From Liquorilactobacillus cacaonum DSM 21116 (GTDB lineage: Bacteria > Bacillota > Bacilli > Lactobacillales > Lactobacillaceae), in contig NZ_AYZE01000015.1 in NCBI RefSeq assembly GCF_001436735.1, positions 127,215 through 191,214 of the forward strand: a DNA stretch of 64,000 bases. Direction: 5' to 3'. The translations under genes and the position numbers were made by a program. The notes beneath the pieces are model-generated. The model was not told the DNA's origin, did not search any database, and saw nothing but the letters and a program-made list of their open reading frames with translations. This document shows positions 49,004-58,572 of the stretch, one piece after another (the stretch's first letter is position 1; every line of letters begins with the position of its first letter).

Positions 49004-51007
49004 CTATTTTATTTGTGCTTTAAGATCTATAATTGTGTCACGTAATGTGGCAGCTTGTTCAAAATCAAGTTGCTTTGCTGCAGCTCTCATCTGTTCTTCT
49101 AATTTCGTTAACATTTCTTTTTGATCAGCTTTTTCCATATCATAAAATTCAAGCTCTGTAAATGACTGCTGTTTTTTTGCACCTTCAGCTGGCTTAGTAA
49201 TTGAAATTAAATCCCTTACCTTTTTCTTGATTGTCTTTGGAACAATGTTGTGTATACTGTTATATTTTTCTTGGATTGTTCGTCTGCGTTTTGTTTCATC
49301 AATTGCGGCTTGCATTGAATCAGTAATCTTATTAGCATACATAATTACACGTCCATTTTCGTTACGTGCAGCCCGCCCAATTGTTTGAACTAATGAACGT
49401 TCACTTCTCAAAAAACCTTCTTTATCTGCATCGAGAATTGCAACAAGTGATACTTCGGGTACATCTATACCTTCTCTCAATAAGTTAATTCCAACCAAAA
49501 CATCAAATACACCTAAACGTAAATCACGCACAATTTTTGTTCTTTCTAATGTTTTGATGTCAGAATGTAGATACTTTACTTTAATTTGTAATTCTTTTAA
49601 ATAGTCGGATAAATCTTCTGCCATTTTTTTAGTCAATGTTGTTACAAAGACTCTTTCTTTTCGTTCAATTCGCTTATTAATTTCCCCAACCAAGTCATCC
49701 ATTTGTCCCATTATTGGTCGAACTTCAATTAATGGATCTAACAACCCCGTTGGTCGAATAATTTGTTGCACAACATTATTAGTTTGTTCGTATTCGTATG
49801 GCCCAGGTGTTGCAGACATATATATGACTTGACTCACATGTTTTTCGAATTCCTGTAAAGTTAGTGGACGATTATCAATTGCACTTGGTAACCTAAATCC
49901 ATAGTCAACTAACATTTGTTTTCTTGCCCTATCTCCATTATACATTCCTCTAACTTGAGGCATAGTAACATGAGATTCATCAACAACTATTAAAAAGTCT
50001 TTCGGGAAAAAATCAAGTAACGTATAAGGAGGTTCACCAGGTTTTCGTCCATCCATATGTCTAGAGTAGTTTTCAATTCCAGAACAGTAGCCCATTTCAC
50101 GCAACATCTCAATATCATAAGTTGTTCGTTGCTCAAGACGTTGTGCTTCAAGCAATTTATTATTATCTCTCAACTGAATTAATCTTTGCTCAAGTTCATC
50201 TTGAATACCGCTAATGGCTTTTTCCATTACGTCTTCATTTGTCATAAAATGAGTAGCCGGAAAAATTGAAACGTGCTCTCTTTCTGCTACTATTTCACCT
50301 GTAAGAGCATCAACTTCACGAATTCGATCGATTTCATCTCCAAAAAATTCGATACGCAATGCTCGTTCATCACGAGATGCTGGGAAAATTTCAACTATAT
50401 CTCCATGCACTCTAAATCTTCCACGTTGGAAATCAATATCATTACGTTCAAATTGGATATCTATTAACTGTCTTAAAAGTGTATCTCTTTCTAATTCTTG
50501 GCCCACTCTAAGTGAAAGAGTATGTCTTTGATACTCATTTGGATCACCTAGTCCAAAAATTGAAGATACTGATGCAACCACAATTACATCATTTCGTTCT
50601 AACAAAGAACTCGTCGCTGAATGTCTTAATTTATCAATCTCATCGTTAATGCTAGAATCTTTTTCAATATAAGTATCACTGGATGGCACATATGCCTCTG
50701 GTTGATAGTAGTCATAATAGCTAACGAAATACTCCACTGCATTATTAGGAAAGAATTCTTTGAACTCACCATATAATTGGCCTGCTAAAGTCTTATTATG
50801 TGCTAAAACAAGGGTTGGCTTATTAACATTTTTTATTACATTAGATATTGTAAAAGTTTTACCTGTTCCAGTTGCTCCCAAAAGAATTTGTGCCTTTTCT
50901 CCCTTTAAAATTCCTGAGGAGAGTTTCTCAATCGCTTTTGGTTGATCACCTGTCGGTTTATAAGCAGAAATTAGATCAAACTGATGGTTGTTTTGTCGTT
51001 CAATCAA
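49004..51007 (-). CDS. uvrB: UvrABC system protein B
   Basis: A 667-residue helicase-like repair protein that verifies damage after UvrA loading and recruits UvrC. Walker A is in [16 protein letters not shown] near residue 45, the beta-hairpin region is [12 protein letters not shown], and the helicase motif [10 protein letters not shown] and C-terminal UVR domain ([18 protein letters not shown]) are present. Translation starts at TTG 51007 eight bases after AGGGGG. A LexA-like box and a leader hairpin lie upstream. uvrA follows. Confidence 0.97.
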   Translation of the reverse strand: MIERQNNHQFDLISAYKPTGDQPKAIEKLSSGILKGEKAQILLGATGTGKTFTISNVIKNVNKPTLVLAHNKTLAGQLYGEFKEFFPNNAVEYFVSYYDYYQPEAYVPSSDTYIEKDSSINDEIDKLRHSATSSLLERNDVIVVASVSSIFGLGDPNEYQRHTLSLRVGQELERDTLLRQLIDIQFERNDIDFQRGRFRVHGDIVEIFPASRDERALRIEFFGDEIDRIREVDALTGEIVAEREHVSIFPATHFMTNEDVMEKAISGIQDELEQRLIQLRDNNKLLEAQRLEQRTTYDIEMLREMGYCSGIENYSRHMDGRKPGEPPYTLLDFFPKDFLIVVDESHVTMPQVRGMYNGDRARKQMLVDYGFRLPSAIDNRPLTLQEFEKHVSQVIYMSATPGPYEYEQTNNVVQQIIRPTGLLDPLIEVRPIMGQMDDLVGEINKRIERKERVFVTTLTKKMAEDLSDYLKELQIKVKYLHSDIKTLERTKIVRDLRLGVFDVLVGINLLREGIDVPEVSLVAILDADKEGFLRSERSLVQTIGRAARNENGRVIMYANKITDSMQAAIDETKRRRTIQEKYNSIHNIVPKTIKKKVRDLISITKPAEGAKKQQSFTELEFYDMEKADQKEMLTKLEEQMRAAAKQLDFEQAATLRDTIIDLKAQIK

Positions 51008-51034
51008 TTATTTTACCCCCTAATTTAATAAATG

Positions 51035-51074
51035 AAAAAAGCGTCGATGTTAGTCTAATTAACCTACATCACGC
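51035..51074 (-). terminator. Terminator-like hairpin in the uvrB leader
   Basis: The minus strand has GCGT, ATGT and GT paired with AC, ACAT and ACGC around TAATTAG, followed by six T residues. It lies between the LexA-controlled promoter and the uvrB start, so it would occupy the first ~40 nt of the message. Confidence 0.55.
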
Positions 51075-51080
51075 CCATTT

Positions 51081-51089
51081 ATTTTATCA
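51081..51089 (-). promoter_or_regulatory. Extended -10 promoter of uvrB-uvrA
   Basis: TGATAAAAT on the minus strand, directly downstream of the LexA-like box. No clear -35 element. Confidence 0.45.
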
Positions 51090-51092
51090 TAT

Positions 51093-51106
51093 CGAACATA
51101 CTTTCG
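51093..51106. promoter_or_regulatory. LexA (DinR) box of uvrB-uvrA
   Basis: CGAACATACTTTCG matches the Firmicute SOS box CGAAC-N4-GTTCG with one mismatch. It lies between the -35 and -10 positions of the uvrB promoter. Confidence 0.75.
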
Positions 51107-51310
51107 CACGTTTTTAAGAATTCCTTTTTGAATATCTACGAATTATTTTAGCGCTTAATCGTTTAAATCATTTTGTCGAAAAAATATTATATAACTTCAA
51201 ATATTTCAATCTAATTCAAATTTCAGGTATCTTTTTAAAATACTACTAAACACTCTCGAAAACAAAGTATCTCCTTCAATGACTGACATCATTACTATTT
51301 GCGAAGAACT
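51107..51310. other. Region between uvrB promoter and the NiaR gene
   Basis: 204 bp of AT-rich sequence following the NiaR stop. I see no terminator, gene or repeat that can be supported. Confidence 0.45.
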
Positions 51311-51838
51311 CTAGTCTTGGTATAGAAGATTTATCTTTGCTAAAGCCTGTTTGATTTCACTAAACTCTGATTCATTATTACAAATAATATTATGCAAATG
51401 AACACCTTGGGTCAAACTTGATAATAGATGGTGGTTGCCATTTTCTGCCCTACTCATAAAATCATTAATATCTTGTAAAGTCGCAATCCCAAGTGATCCA
51501 ACAATTTGTCCATATAAATTGTGATCTACTATCACATCTTCAATTTCGCCACCCAAGTTAACAATCGTCTCAAGTTCTAACCTTGTTTCTCCAATTGTAT
51601 GTTGACATACAATTAATCCATGGTAACGCGAATTTCTCAGTTGGTATTTATATCCATTAACTGTTGCCGTAATTGGTTCACCTTTTGCCCTAAGCAAGGC
51701 AATATCTCCTACAATTGTTTGCCTTGAAACATTATATTTTTTTGCTAACACAGTTGCACTTATTAAACTTGAATTTAATAAATCATCTTTGATGCTTAAT
51801 CGTCTTTGTATATTATTATTTTTCAAAAACCCACCCAC
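51311..51838 (-). CDS. NiaR/YrxA-type transcriptional repressor (HTH plus 3H domain)
   Basis: A 175-residue repressor with an N-terminal HTH_11 (LISATVLAKKYNVSRQTIVGDIALLRAKG) and a C-terminal 3H domain whose histidines lie in RYHGLIVCQHT, VDHNLYG and GVHLHNI. In Bacillus and relatives such proteins repress niacin uptake or NAD synthesis in response to nicotinic acid (family knowledge). The start is GTG 51838 or TTG 51826, both close to a G-rich ribosome binding site. No NAD genes adjoin it. Confidence 0.85.
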   Translation of the reverse strand: MGGFLKNNNIQRRLSIKDDLLNSSLISATVLAKKYNVSRQTIVGDIALLRAKGEPITATVNGYKYQLRNSRYHGLIVCQHTIGETRLELETIVNLGGEIEDVIVDHNLYGQIVGSLGIATLQDINDFMSRAENGNHHLLSSLTQGVHLHNIICNNESEFSEIKQALAKINLLYQD

Positions 51839-51845
51839 TTCTCTA

Positions 51846-51889
51846 AAATAAAAAGGCTAAGTCATAATTACCTTATGTCCCAGTCCTTT
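51846..51889 (-). terminator. Terminator between phosphoglucomutase and NiaR genes
   Basis: AAAAAGG...CATAA pairs with TTATG...CCTTTT on the minus strand, followed by a T-rich run. Confidence 0.75.
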
Positions 51890-51900
51890 TTACTAAAAAA

Positions 51901-53628
51901 TTATTTTTTAACAAAATCTTTAATTGTATCTTCAAAGGCATTTCTTTTTTGTAGCGCTGTTTCTTGTGTTTCATCTTGAGTTCCAATGTAAAATTTGATT
52001 TTGGGCTCAGTTCCTGATGGCCTTACAGCAATCCATGACCCGTCTGTTAAAATATACTTCAAAACATTTGACTTAGGTAGATTAATTGTTGTAATTTCGC
52101 CATCAGAAGAGATCTTTTGTGAGTTGGCAAAATCCTCCATAACTGCAACCTTAATTCCTGCAAATTCTTTTGGCGCAGTCTCTCTAAACTTAGTCATCAA
52201 GCTCTTTATTTGCTGTGCACCCTCTACACCATCAAAAGTAAGTGAGATAGTTTTTTCTGCAAAGTAGCCAAACTTTGCAAAAAGATCTTGCAATCCATCA
52301 TAAAGGTTCTTACCCTCACTTTTATAATGAGCTGCAACCTCTGCTAACATAACAAGTGACTGAATCGCATCCTTATCTCTTACAAAAGGACGAACTAAAT
52401 AACCATAACTTTCTTCAAAACCAAACATAAAACTATGTGCATTAGTTTCCTCAAAAATCTTAATTTGCTCAGCAATAAATTTAAAACCGGTTAGAACATT
52501 AATCATTTCAACATTATAACTTTTAGCAATTGTAGTAGCAAATTCACTCGAAACAATTGACTTCACTGCAGCTGCATTTTCAGGCAAAGTCCCTGCCTTT
52601 TGTCGTGCCGTCAAAATATAATCAAGCATAATTGCCGCAATTTGATTTCCAGTCAATAATTGATACTCACCTGATGGTTGTCGCACTGCTGCTCCAAGTC
52701 TATCAGCATCAGGATCAACGGCAATTAAAAGATCTGCATCTTCTTTTTTACCATGCTTAATCGCTAAGTCAAAAGCTGCCGCATCTTCTGGATTAGGTTT
52801 TTTGACCGTTGAAAATTCTGGATCTGGTGTGGCTTGTTCTGAAACCATTGTGAAATTTGAAAAACCAGCTCCAAGTAATGCCTTTTCACCCAACATTGCA
52901 CCAGTACCATGTAACGGGGAAAAAACTAACTTAAGTGTTGCTCCTTCTTTGGTTACCAATTCAGGATTAATGGTTACCTTTTTAACTTCTGCCAAATAAT
53001 CATTATCGACATCTGCTCCAATGATTTTCATTAAACCATTTTGAAGAATTTCTTCTTCATTAGCAACCTTAATGGAGAATAAATCTTTTGCTTGCCTAAC
53101 AAATTCGGTAATCATATCTGATTCCTTAGGTGGCATCTGTCCGCCATCTTCACCATAAATTTTATACCCATTATATTCCTTAGGGTTGTGGCTCGCAGTA
53201 ATCATAATTCCTGCATAAGCATTAAGGTGTCTCACTGTATAAGAAAGCTCAGGTGTTGGTCTAAGACTTTCAAAAACAAAACTTGCAATTCCATGTGCTC
53301 CTAAGACCTTTGCAGCCTCATGTGCAAAATCCTTAGAATGATGTCGCGAATCAAAACTAATCGCAACACCTCGTTTTTTTACACTTTCATCCAATGTATC
53401 CATCAACAAAGAAAGCCCTTCCGTGGCTTGCCTTACAGTATAGATATTCATTCTATTTATACCTGCACCAATTATCCCACGCATTCCAGCTGTCCCAAAT
53501 TCAAGAGGTGCATAAAACGCTTCTTCTAATATTGCTTCATTTTCTTTGTTATTTTCCAATTCATGTCTTAATTCTTTGTTTAACTCAGGATAGTTAACCC
53601 ATGTTTGATAAGTATCTTTCCAACTCAC
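51901..53628 (-). CDS. pgcA: Alpha-phosphoglucomutase (PgcA type)
   Basis: A 575-residue phosphohexomutase interconverting glucose 1- and 6-phosphate, supplying UDP-glucose for wall and lipid glycosylation. The phosphoserine loop is IMITASHNPKEYNGYK, the Mg2+ loop is AVDPDADRLG, the sugar loop is FGFEESYGYL, and the phosphate loop is RPSGTEPKIKFY. Translation starts at GTG 53628 after GGGAGTG. It lies downstream of trxB but behind a terminator. Confidence 0.95.
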   Translation of the reverse strand: MSWKDTYQTWVNYPELNKELRHELENNKENEAILEEAFYAPLEFGTAGMRGIIGAGINRMNIYTVRQATEGLSLLMDTLDESVKKRGVAISFDSRHHSKDFAHEAAKVLGAHGIASFVFESLRPTPELSYTVRHLNAYAGIMITASHNPKEYNGYKIYGEDGGQMPPKESDMITEFVRQAKDLFSIKVANEEEILQNGLMKIIGADVDNDYLAEVKKVTINPELVTKEGATLKLVFSPLHGTGAMLGEKALLGAGFSNFTMVSEQATPDPEFSTVKKPNPEDAAAFDLAIKHGKKEDADLLIAVDPDADRLGAAVRQPSGEYQLLTGNQIAAIMLDYILTARQKAGTLPENAAAVKSIVSSEFATTIAKSYNVEMINVLTGFKFIAEQIKIFEETNAHSFMFGFEESYGYLVRPFVRDKDAIQSLVMLAEVAAHYKSEGKNLYDGLQDLFAKFGYFAEKTISLTFDGVEGAQQIKSLMTKFRETAPKEFAGIKVAVMEDFANSQKISSDGEITTINLPKSNVLKYILTDGSWIAVRPSGTEPKIKFYIGTQDETQETALQKRNAFEDTIKDFVKK

Positions 53629-53887
53629 AAAATCACTCCCATTGTTTTTTTCTAAACTCAGTATACTATATTAAAAACACTTTTTTACAAAAAACATAAC
53701 AAAAAATTGAATATTTTTCTTATTTTTTAATTTTATCCGATAAATTAGACAATATGTCATCAAAGCATTTCGGGACTTGGATTACGCTTCTACGCTTTCA
53801 ATTAAGAAAATATAGGACCTATCAAATTTTTTGAGTTTACATCGACTTTCAGAAACTGATGAGTTAAATAAGTTTATCCAAAATAAA
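53629..53887. other. pgcA upstream region
   Basis: This holds a TATACT/TATAGT -10 cluster near 53660-53670 on the minus strand, A/T runs and no open frame. The trxB terminator follows at 53888-53930. Confidence 0.4.
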
Positions 53888-53930
53888 TAAGAAGCTTTGT
53901 CAAAAGTTAACTTTTGATCAAGACTCCTTA
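53888..53930 (-). terminator. Hairpin terminator of trxB
   Basis: TAAGGAG...TCAAAAG pairs with CTTTTGA...CTTCTTA on the minus strand with a 4-base loop. The following run is TTATTTATTTT, only moderately T-rich. Confidence 0.65.
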
Positions 53931-53939
53931 CTCTTTCAA

Positions 53940-54869
53940 CTAATCTTTTAATGTTTCTAAATAGCTATAAGCACCTTGGCCAGCAATTCCACCGTCACCA
54001 ACTGCCGTAGTTATTTGTCGTAATTCCTTTTTTCTAACATCTCCGATTGCAAATACTCCAGGGATTTTAGTTGCCATATTTTCGTTTGTTACAATCCATC
54101 CCTGTTCATCTGTTATTCCAAGATTTTGAAATGGTTCAGTCATTGGGACTAATCCCACATAAATAAATACCCCATCGACGGAAATATTTTCTTCGTCACC
54201 AGTTTTCTTATTCATTGTCTTAACACTGGTAACTTTTTTCCCATCACCTTCAATACCTGTCAACACAGTATCCCAAGTAAATTTCATCTTAGGATTTTCA
54301 AATGCACGATCTTGTAAAATCTTTTGTGCACGTAATTTATCACGGCGATGCACTACATTAACTTCTTTAACTAATTGTGAAAGATATGAACCTTCTTCAA
54401 TCGCTGAATCTCCACCACCAACAACGACAACATCTCGGTTTTTGAAAAAGGCCCCATCACAAACTGCACAATATGAAACTCCGCGTCCACCATATTCTTG
54501 TTCACCTGGCACACCAAGCTTCTTATATTGAGACCCAGTTGCAATTATCAATGCATTTGTTTCAAAAGTATCACTATCAGTTTTAATCGTTTTTACACCG
54601 TTATCATCGACAGAAACATCTTCAACATTCCCATAGGCATATTCAGCATCAAATTGTGTTGAACTTTCAAACATCTCCTTTGCCAAATCCGGCCCTAAAA
54701 TCGATTTAAATCCAGGATAGTTTTCAACTTCAGCTGTATTATTCATTTGCCCACCATAAATTCCGCGATCAAGCATTAATACAGACAGATTAGCTCTGGA
54801 TGCATATAATGCCGCTGTCATTCCTCCAGGGCCAGCTCCTATTACAATTACGTCATATTTTTTTGTCAA
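53940..54869 (-). CDS. trxB: Thioredoxin-disulfide reductase
   Basis: A 309-residue FAD enzyme that reduces thioredoxin with NADPH. The FAD motif GAGPGGMTAALYAS is at residue ~11, the redox pair C134-A-V-C137 is in YCAVCDGAFF, the NADPH motif is VVGGGDSAIEEG, and FAIGDVR closes the FAD site. I chose TTG 54869, seven bases after GAAGG; the frame extends to 54935 but adds a non-family tail. It follows gpsA in hprK-lgt-gpsA-trxB. Confidence 0.96.
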   Translation of the reverse strand: MTKKYDVIVIGAGPGGMTAALYASRANLSVLMLDRGIYGGQMNNTAEVENYPGFKSILGPDLAKEMFESSTQFDAEYAYGNVEDVSVDDNGVKTIKTDSDTFETNALIIATGSQYKKLGVPGEQEYGGRGVSYCAVCDGAFFKNRDVVVVGGGDSAIEEGSYLSQLVKEVNVVHRRDKLRAQKILQDRAFENPKMKFTWDTVLTGIEGDGKKVTSVKTMNKKTGDEENISVDGVFIYVGLVPMTEPFQNLGITDEQGWIVTNENMATKIPGVFAIGDVRKKELRQITTAVGDGGIAGQGAYSYLETLKD

Positions 54870-54913
54870 GATACTACCTTCTTTCATAACATACTCATGA
54901 GTTGAATTATAAC

Positions 54914-55957
54914 TTACTTTTGATAAGTATTCCACTGGAAAGTCTCTTCTTCAGATTTTCCCTCCCGTGTCATTAAATCAGAGATTGCTTTCTTCATCTT
55001 CTCATCTTGATAAACTACACGATAAATAGCTTCGGTTATTGGCATTTCAATTTTCTTTTCTTTAGCTAATTCGTATGCTGCTTGAACAGTCGTCAGACCT
55101 TCGATAACCATTCCCATATTATTTACAACATCAACAACTTGGGCTCCTTCTCCCAGTTGTCTTCCTGCACGCCAATTCCTTGAATGACTACTCGTACAAG
55201 TCACAATCAAGTCACCAACTCCAGATAAACCTATAAAGGTCAGCGGATCCGCACCAAGAGCTATTCCCAAACGAGCAATTTCTGCTAATCCTCTTGTCAT
55301 CAATGCAGCTTTTGCATCATCACCATAACCTAGCCCATCCAAGGCACCAGCTCCTAAAGCAATAATGTTTTTAAAAGCCGCACCAAATTCTACACCAATA
55401 ATATCACTATTTGTATATACTCTAAAATAACTATTCATAAATATTTGCTGAATAATTTTAGCGGCTTGTAAATTGGAAGATGCTGCAGTTATTAAAGTAA
55501 TATCGTGTTTCGCTACTTCTTCTGCATGACTTGGCCCTGAAAGTGCAACAACACCTTGAACATTTTCGAAAGAAACTTCTTCAGAAATGATTTCTGATAT
55601 GCGTTTATGTGTCTCTAGCTCTAATCCTTTACTTGCATGCACTATTATTACTTTGAGTTTCATTTTTTTTATCAGTAACCCAACTTCGTGTGACACAGTC
55701 CGCATTGCTTTTGTTGGAACCGCTAATAAAACCACTTCTGAACCCAACAATACGTCTTCCAAATTTGTAGAGGCTTCTATTTTTTTAGACAGTTCAACAT
55801 GTGGAAGATATGCCTCATTAGTGTGCCTTTGATTAAGTTCATCAACTTGATTTTGTCTTCTTGACCAAATCTTTACTTTTTTTCCATTTGTAACCAAAAC
55901 ATTTGCAAGAACAGTCCCCCAAGAGCCTGCACCGACAACTGCAACCCTTTCACACAA
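54914..55957 (-). CDS. gpsA: Glycerol-3-phosphate dehydrogenase [NAD(P)+]
   Basis: A 347-residue enzyme reducing dihydroxyacetone phosphate to sn-glycerol 3-phosphate for phospholipid synthesis. The N-terminal VAVVGAGSWGTVLANVL dinucleotide fold, the HASKGLELETH region and the catalytic-lysine region VEFGAAFKNIIALGAG are present. I chose TTG 55957, eight bases after AGGAG; a GTG at 55966 overlaps the ribosome binding site. It lies 11 bp after lgt. Confidence 0.95.
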   Translation of the reverse strand: MCERVAVVGAGSWGTVLANVLVTNGKKVKIWSRRQNQVDELNQRHTNEAYLPHVELSKKIEASTNLEDVLLGSEVVLLAVPTKAMRTVSHEVGLLIKKMKLKVIIVHASKGLELETHKRISEIISEEVSFENVQGVVALSGPSHAEEVAKHDITLITAASSNLQAAKIIQQIFMNSYFRVYTNSDIIGVEFGAAFKNIIALGAGALDGLGYGDDAKAALMTRGLAEIARLGIALGADPLTFIGLSGVGDLIVTCTSSHSRNWRAGRQLGEGAQVVDVVNNMGMVIEGLTTVQAAYELAKEKKIEMPITEAIYRVVYQDEKMKKAISDLMTREGKSEEETFQWNTYQK

Positions 55958-55968
55958 AAAAATCACTC

Positions 55969-56808
55969 CTATTTATGATAAGTATCATCTGTACCATCTA
56001 AATACCACGGATCTAAAGGTCTCCAATATCTTCTTAATAATAACCATATAATTGAGCCAAAAAATAAAATTACAGATAACCATTGCGAAACTCTGATTGG
56101 TCCCAACATTAGACTATCAGTCCGCATACCTTCGATGAAAAATCTACCAAAAGAATACCAAATTAGATACGAAAAAAGAATTTCTCCGCGCTTAAACAAA
56201 TTCTTACGGTGCCTTAGCAACATTAAAAGAACAAATCCAGTTAAATCCCATACTGATTCATATAAAAAAGTCGGTTGGTAATAGGTCCCTTTTATATACA
56301 TCTGTTGAATTATAAATTCTGGCAAATGCAAACTATGTAAAAATGAAAGAGTAGTTGCTCGCCCATGTGCTTCTTGATTCATAAAGTTTCCCCATCGACC
56401 AATTCCTTGTGACATAATCACCGTAGGAGCAGCCACATCCATCATCAACCAAGGAGAAAACCCTCTTTTCTTACAAAGAGTTATTAATACCAATACAGCT
56501 CCTATTAAACCGCCGTATATCGCAATACCGCCATCCCATATTCGATAAACTTGATTTAAGTTTTGTGAGTAATAGCTCCATTGAAAGACTACATAATATA
56601 TTCGAGCACATATGATTGCGATTGGTAATCCCCAAAGAATTAAATCATAGATATTGTCCTCAGCGATTCCCCTTTTTTTCCCTTCTCTTACAGCAAGGTA
56701 AGTTGCAATTACCACTGCACTTGCAATAATGATTCCATACCATCTAACTTCAATTGGACCTAAAGTAAAAGCAATTGGGCTTAAAGCCCCCAAAATTGGT
56801 GTAAACAA
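55969..56808 (-). CDS. lgt: Prolipoprotein diacylglyceryl transferase
   Basis: A 279-residue polytopic membrane enzyme that attaches diacylglycerol to the lipobox cysteine of prelipoproteins. The N-terminal RWYGIIIASAVV, the signature GRWGNFMNQEAHGR, and RFFIEGMRTDSL with essential arginines are visible. Translation starts at TTG 56808 behind AGGATG. The operon order hprK-lgt-gpsA is conserved in Firmicutes. Confidence 0.97.
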   Translation of the reverse strand: MFTPILGALSPIAFTLGPIEVRWYGIIIASAVVIATYLAVREGKKRGIAEDNIYDLILWGLPIAIICARIYYVVFQWSYYSQNLNQVYRIWDGGIAIYGGLIGAVLVLITLCKKRGFSPWLMMDVAAPTVIMSQGIGRWGNFMNQEAHGRATTLSFLHSLHLPEFIIQQMYIKGTYYQPTFLYESVWDLTGFVLLMLLRHRKNLFKRGEILFSYLIWYSFGRFFIEGMRTDSLMLGPIRVSQWLSVILFFGSIIWLLLRRYWRPLDPWYLDGTDDTYHK

Positions 56809-56822
56809 AAAAACACATCCTT

Positions 56823-57761
56823 CTAATTGTCTGAGTTCTCTTGAATCAGACTATTTAAATTTTTTTCGAACAATTTTGTAGCGTCATAACCCATTGTTTT
56901 AGCTCGGTAATTCATCGCTGCTGCTTCAATAATAATTGCCAAGTTTCGCCCAATCTTAACAGGTATCGACATTTTAGGAATGTCAACATCAAAAACTTTC
57001 AATTTCTGTTCTTCAGTACCCAATCTATCAAATTGTTTATCAGGACTCCAATTTTCTAGATGTACAATCAACGATATATCGGTTTCTGTACGCACCGCAC
57101 CTGCTCCAAAAAGATTCATAACATCAATAATACCGATGCCCCTAATTTCTAGTAAATGCTGCAAAATTTTTGGTGCCTCTCCAACAATTGTCTGTTCATC
57201 TTTTTGATAAACATCAACCCGATCATCGGCAATTAACCTGTGTCCTCTTTTAATTAAATCAAGTGCAGTTTCAGATTTACCTACCCCGGAATCACCCGTT
57301 ATTAAAACACCTAAGCCATAAATATCAACTAACACACCATGGAGGGACTTTCTTTCTGCAAGTTGTGTTTCCAAATAATCTGTAACTTTAGAAGATAAGC
57401 GGGTTGTTGGCAATTTAGAACGTAAAACGGGAATATTATGCATCTTAGCAGCTTCATCCAACTCCTCAGGAACTGGCAAATATCGTGAGATTACAAAACA
57501 AGGGGTCTTTCCTTTTGAACACAACTGTTCCATAATTTCCTTACGCTTTTTTTTATCCATTTTTCTAGTATAAGAAACTTCTGTCATCCCAAAAAGTTGA
57601 ATTCTTTCAGCAGGATAATAATCAAAATAACCAGTTAATTCTAATCCAGGTCTTGAAATATCACTCGTTTCAATCATTTTTTCATTTAGAAATTTTCCAC
57701 CAGAAAAAACTTGCATTCCTGTCGCCTTAACCAAACTTTCAACACTTACCCTATCACTCAC
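56823..57761 (-). CDS. hprK: HPr kinase/phosphorylase
   Basis: A 312-residue bifunctional enzyme that phosphorylates or dephosphorylates HPr on Ser46 and so controls CcpA-mediated catabolite repression. Walker A GDSGVGKS is at 156-163, and the family signatures LEIRGIGIIDV and IEAAAMNYRAK are intact. Translation starts at GTG 57761 after GGGGAGG. It is the first gene of hprK-lgt-gpsA-trxB, with two small membrane-protein genes just upstream. Confidence 0.97.
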   Translation of the reverse strand: MSDRVSVESLVKATGMQVFSGGKFLNEKMIETSDISRPGLELTGYFDYYPAERIQLFGMTEVSYTRKMDKKKRKEIMEQLCSKGKTPCFVISRYLPVPEELDEAAKMHNIPVLRSKLPTTRLSSKVTDYLETQLAERKSLHGVLVDIYGLGVLITGDSGVGKSETALDLIKRGHRLIADDRVDVYQKDEQTIVGEAPKILQHLLEIRGIGIIDVMNLFGAGAVRTETDISLIVHLENWSPDKQFDRLGTEEQKLKVFDVDIPKMSIPVKIGRNLAIIIEAAAMNYRAKTMGYDATKLFEKNLNSLIQENSDN

Positions 57762-57792
57762 TCAAAAGGCCTCCCCTGACGTATTTAAATGA

Positions 57793-58137
57793 TCAATGCT
57801 TAAAATAATTAGTTATCACAACATTAACTAAACTTAAAATCAATGCTAGTAAAAATGCATCACCAAAACTAGCAAAAATAAATGTACTACCTACCAAATA
57901 GGAAGTTAACTCTAGCATAAAAGCATTAATAACGAAATAAAATAATCCTAGTGTCATAAATGTAATAGGCAATGAAAAAATAAGCAATATCGGCTTTACA
58001 AACATATTCAATAATCCTAATACAATAGCTGCAATAAGAGATATCCAAATATTAGCTACATGAAATGACTGTGGAAAAAATCCCGCAACTGAAACAAAGA
58101 TTATTGCGTTAACTAAAGCTCTACCCCAAAAAGACAT
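57793..58137 (-). CDS. Phage-holin-family (YvlD-like) membrane protein
   Basis: A 114-residue protein with four hydrophobic segments covering nearly its whole length (VNAIIFVSVAGFF, ISLIAAIVLGLLNMFV, LPITFMTLGLFYFVINAF, FLLALILSLVNVVI). It is of the family often labelled phage holin family 4, which is chromosomal in Bacillus (YvlD) and not phage-derived. It is encoded between pspC and hprK. Envelope-stress association is inferred from the pspC neighbour. Confidence 0.82.
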   Translation of the reverse strand: MSFWGRALVNAIIFVSVAGFFPQSFHVANIWISLIAAIVLGLLNMFVKPILLIFSLPITFMTLGLFYFVINAFMLELTSYLVGSTFIFASFGDAFLLALILSLVNVVITNYFKH

Positions 58138-58157
58138 TTATACTTCCTCCAATAATT

Positions 58158-58463
58158 TTATCGAATATCTTTTTCACGAACATCTTTTAGAATCTTTCGT
58201 GAGCTTTTTCCTTTGTTCTGTGAACCATTTTTTTCTGTCCCCTTAAAAAGCATTGAAAACAGACTACTTTCTTCGGCTGGTATTAAAACAGTACACATTA
58301 AATAGATACCTATAATCAAAAGTGTCATATGCGGAATAACTGCTAAAATAAGCCAAATTCCTCTAACTATCCAGGAATTAATACCAAAATAAGTCGCAAT
58401 CCCAGCACACACACCAAAAATAATCCTATCTTTTGAACGCTTCATTTTTTTACCAGAGTCCAT
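58158..58463 (-). CDS. PspC-domain membrane protein
   Basis: A 101-residue protein with the PspC signature DRIIFGVCAGIATYFGI at residues ~11-28, a second hydrophobic segment (MTLLIIGIYLMCTVLIPA) and a basic, Ser/Lys-rich tail. PspC proteins sense envelope stress in proteobacteria; Bacillus YvlC is similar. ATG follows AGGAG. It is followed 20 bp later by the holin-family gene and then hprK. Confidence 0.88.
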   Translation of the reverse strand: MDSGKKMKRSKDRIIFGVCAGIATYFGINSWIVRGIWLILAVIPHMTLLIIGIYLMCTVLIPAEESSLFSMLFKGTEKNGSQNKGKSSRKILKDVREKDIR

Positions 58464-58572
58464 GACTTCTCCTCCTAACTATTAATTTATCCTCTATTAG
58501 AATTTTACAGTGTCCCGTGATGTTTAGCAAACTATGTAAAAAGAAGGCTTGAAATTTAATAAAAAATAAATT

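Noticed and set aside
57793-58137. Prophage remnant suggested by the phage-holin-family label
   Set aside because: The neighbours are chromosomal (hprK, PspC gene) and this family is a normal bacterial membrane protein despite its name.
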